Positions 5,409-6,846 of a DNA stretch of 6,846 nt are shown here, in pieces. The notes beneath the pieces are model-generated. The model saw nothing but the letters and a program-made list of their open reading frames with translations. It was not told the DNA's origin and made no database searches. Numbering within the stretch: position 1 is the first letter of the stretch; the number at the start of each line of letters is the position of its first letter. The position numbers and the translations under genes were made by a program. Origin of the DNA: VRUE01 sp036376915 (lineage in GTDB: Bacteria; Actinomycetota; Thermoleophilia; Solirubrobacterales; 70-9); assembly GCA_036376915.1 (NCBI GenBank), contig DASUZK010000115.1, forward strand, positions 1 to 6,846, read 5' to 3'.

Positions 5409-6487
5409 CTCTCGCGGACCAGCTCCGGGCCCGTCAGGCTCATCGCCCGCTGGCGCTCGGGGTCCTCGAGCAGGGCGCCCAGCGCCTCGGCGAAGGCCGC
5501 GGTGTCGCCGGCCGGGACGAGCTCGGCGACGTCGTGGCCCTCGGTGAACAGGCGCGTCGTCGGGTGGTCGCTGGCGACGAACGGCACCCCGGCGGCCATG
5601 TACTCGAAGATGCGGATCGGGATCCGCGAGGCGTAGTTGACTCCCGAGGGATAGAGCACGAAGCCGATCCGAGAGTGCGCCATCAGCTCCTTCATCTCGG
5701 TGAAGGGGCGGTTGTAGCGCAGGTCGAAGTCCTCGCGCACGCCCGCCTCGCTCAGCAGCCGCTCGAGCAGCTCCCGGTCGGCCTCGCCGCAGTTGCGAAC
5801 CACCGTCAACCAGCGCACCGGCGCGCCCTGCCTCTCCTTCAGCAGGCGCGCCGTCTCGGCCAGCAGGGGGATCTGTTCCTCCGGCAGGCTGCCGCCGAGC
5901 AGCACGTCGTGGTCGAAGTCGGGCCCGTGGGCCGAGCCGTCGGCGATCTCGGCCGGGGGAAAGTTCCGCACCAGCGTCGAGCGAACCCCCGCCGCGACGA
6001 ACTTCTCCTGGGTCGCGGGCAGCGCCGTGGTCGCCGCGTCGAGGCGCTTGGCGAGCCATGGCTCGAGCCAGCGGAAGACCCGCCGCAGCACCGGGCGCAC
6101 CGGGCGCGGCAGCCACTCCTTGATCAGCATGAAGGTGTCGTACTCGTCGTTGCTGTCATAGACGACCACGAGGCTCGGCCGCACCAGCTTCAGCAGCGCC
6201 GCCCAGGGCAGCAGGTCGAGGGTGAAGGCGTAGACCGCGTCGGGCCGCGACCGCAATGCGCGCAACAGCGAGAGCGGTGCGCTGCCGATCCGCGTCAGAC
6301 GGTTGGAGCGGATGGGGAGGTAGTGGACCGGCACCGCGTCCGCGTGTCCCGGTGTGAGGTCCGGCTGGGCGAACATCGTGACGTCGTACCCAGCGGCGGC
6401 CAGCGAGGCAGCCAGCCTGTAGTGGTGACGTGGATGGTGGGCGGCGCGTGCGCTGCTGACGCAGGCGACCTTGGCGGGGACGGGCAT
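5270..6487 (-). CDS. GT4-type glycosyltransferase overlapping the epimerase gene tail-to-tail
   Basis: Predicted GT-B glycosyltransferase of 405 aa. The N-terminal half begins 'AKVACVSSARAAHHPRHHYR' (5-24) with strand and acceptor loop, then 'AAGYDVTMFAQ' (31-41) and 'VVVYDSNDEYDTF' (107-119). The donor half has 'VLLGGSLPEEQIPLLAETAR' (195-214) in place of the more usual G-x-x-K loop, and 'RIPIRIFEYMAAGVPFVASD' (288-307). That last stretch matches the P-x-K-x-x-EYMA-GVP pattern with Arg for Lys and Glu295 as the second EX7E-type acid. ATG at 6487 is chosen because the Rossmann strand begins right after it. The preceding 17 bp to the nucleotidyltransferase stop hold no clear Shine-Dalgarno sequence, so coupling is likely. 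The last 27 residues are Ser/Arg-rich, lie beyond the usual family end, and are antisense to the conserved C-terminus of the epimerase. Substrates are unknown. Confidence 0.9.
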   Translation of the reverse strand: MPVPAKVACVSSARAAHHPRHHYRLAASLAAAGYDVTMFAQPDLTPGHADAVPVHYLPIRSNRLTRIGSAPLSLLRALRSRPDAVYAFTLDLLPWAALLKLVRPSLVVVYDSNDEYDTFMLIKEWLPRPVRPVLRRVFRWLEPWLAKRLDAATTALPATQEKFVAAGVRSTLVRNFPPAEIADGSAHGPDFDHDVLLGGSLPEEQIPLLAETARLLKERQGAPVRWLTVVRNCGEADRELLERLLSEAGVREDFDLRYNRPFTEMKELMAHSRIGFVLYPSGVNYASRIPIRIFEYMAAGVPFVASDHPTTRLFTEGHDVAELVPAGDTAAFAEALGALLEDPERQRAMSLTGPELVRESYNWELESRRLTDVFDSLLDGNVRRNASSAETGGSQPSSAVARETS

Positions 6488-6504
6488 CGGCGCCGTGGTG
6501 GGCT

Positions 6505-6846
6505 TCAGGCGCCGGCCACGTCGGGGGTGCGGAAGAGCTCGTCCTTGCGCTGCTCGTACTCGGCGATCGCCTGTTCGTAGTCGTCGTGGCGACCGATGTC
6601 GAGCCAAAACCCCTCGTAGAGGTAGGAGCCGACGGGCTTGCCGGCCTCGAGCAGGCTGACGACCAGCTCCGGGACGTCGAAGTGCTCGCCCTCGGGGATG
6701 AAGGAAAGAACCTCCGGCTCGGCGACGTAGACGCCCATGCTGACCACGTAAGGGATCTCCGGCTTCTCTTCGTACCCGGTCACCTGGCTGGTCTCCCCGG
6801 TGCTGCCGTTGACGTGGATCACCCCGTAGTCGGTGCTGACCACGCG
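6505..6846 (-). CDS. Sugar-1-phosphate nucleotidyltransferase, C-terminal part (5' end outside window)
   Basis: The frame is open to the right edge, so the GTG at 6843 is internal. 113 residues are visible and, for the short NTP-transferase family (about 240 aa), roughly half is missing. 'STDYGVIHVN' is followed by 'VTGYEEKPEIPYVVSMGVYV', the typical G-EEKP and (N/S)-G-Y region that binds the sugar phosphate. 'FDVPELVVSLLEAGKPVGSY' leads to 'EGFWLDIGRHDDYEQA', the family's W-DIG-x-x-DY-x-A end motif. The enzyme would couple a sugar-1-phosphate with an NTP to give an NDP-sugar and pyrophosphate. The N-terminal G-x-G-x-R pyrophosphorylase motif is not in the window, so base and sugar preference (dTDP-glucose, GDP-mannose or other) cannot be assigned. 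It lies 17 bp upstream of the glycosyltransferase on the same strand, probably in one operon. Confidence 0.88.
   Translation of the reverse strand, partial: RVVSTDYGVIHVNGSTGETSQVTGYEEKPEIPYVVSMGVYVAEPEVLSFIPEGEHFDVPELVVSLLEAGKPVGSYLYEGFWLDIGRHDDYEQAIAEYEQRKDELFRTPDVAGA

Noticed and set aside
6505..6511. Single TCAGGCG half-site upstream of the minus-strand glycosyltransferase, matching an arm of the divergent palindrome
   Set aside because: No second arm, it includes the nucleotidyltransferase stop codon, and the same 7-mer also occurs inside the flippase gene at 1562-1568, so it looks like chance.
3938..6580. Very long plus-strand open frame (about 880 codons) across the oxidoreductase, epimerase and minus-strand glycosyltransferase
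   Set aside because: Its translation is low-complexity Arg/Ala/Pro/Gly without motifs, and it is explained as a GC-rich shadow frame of three genes with clear family signatures.

Overview
The window is GC-rich throughout, with G or C at most codon third positions, almost no intergenic DNA, 4-bp gene overlaps and TTG starts. This points to a high-GC actinobacterium. The basic, Arg-rich C-terminal domain of the first gene resembles surface-protein domains I associate with Thermoleophilia/Solirubrobacterales, but that placement is an inference from style, not a database match.

Layout: (1) 2-613, plus: the C-terminal 203 residues of a probable secreted or surface protein, 5'-truncated by the window. 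(2) 624-2171, minus: a polytopic Wzx-like polysaccharide flippase, convergent with gene 1 across a 10-bp gap. (3) 2213-5408, plus: a three-gene operon of a GT4-type glycosyltransferase, a Gfo/Idh/MocA oxidoreductase and an extended-SDR NAD-dependent epimerase/dehydratase, joined by ATGA and TTGA 4-bp overlaps. It diverges from the flippase across 41 bp holding a perfect 16-bp palindrome. (4) 5270-6846, minus: a sugar nucleotidyltransferase (5' part outside the window) followed after 17 bp by a second GT4-type glycosyltransferase. The last gene overlaps the epimerase gene tail-to-tail by 139 bp.

Together this is part of a cell-surface glycan (exopolysaccharide or O-antigen-like) locus. The nucleotidyltransferase would make an NDP-sugar, the oxidoreductase and epimerase would alter a sugar or NDP-sugar, the two cytoplasmic glycosyltransferases would extend a lipid-linked unit, and the flippase would move it across the membrane. 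Polymerase, ligase and initiating transferase are not in the window. The specific sugar cannot be deduced.

No RNA gene, CRISPR array, insertion sequence or convincing intrinsic terminator was seen, and no gene-free stretch exceeds about 41 bp. I do not see a clearly novel system. The best leads are the palindrome between the divergent genes, the reciprocal antisense tails of the convergent genes, a strongly charge-segregated surface protein, and three perfect intragenic stem-loops in the plus-strand operon.
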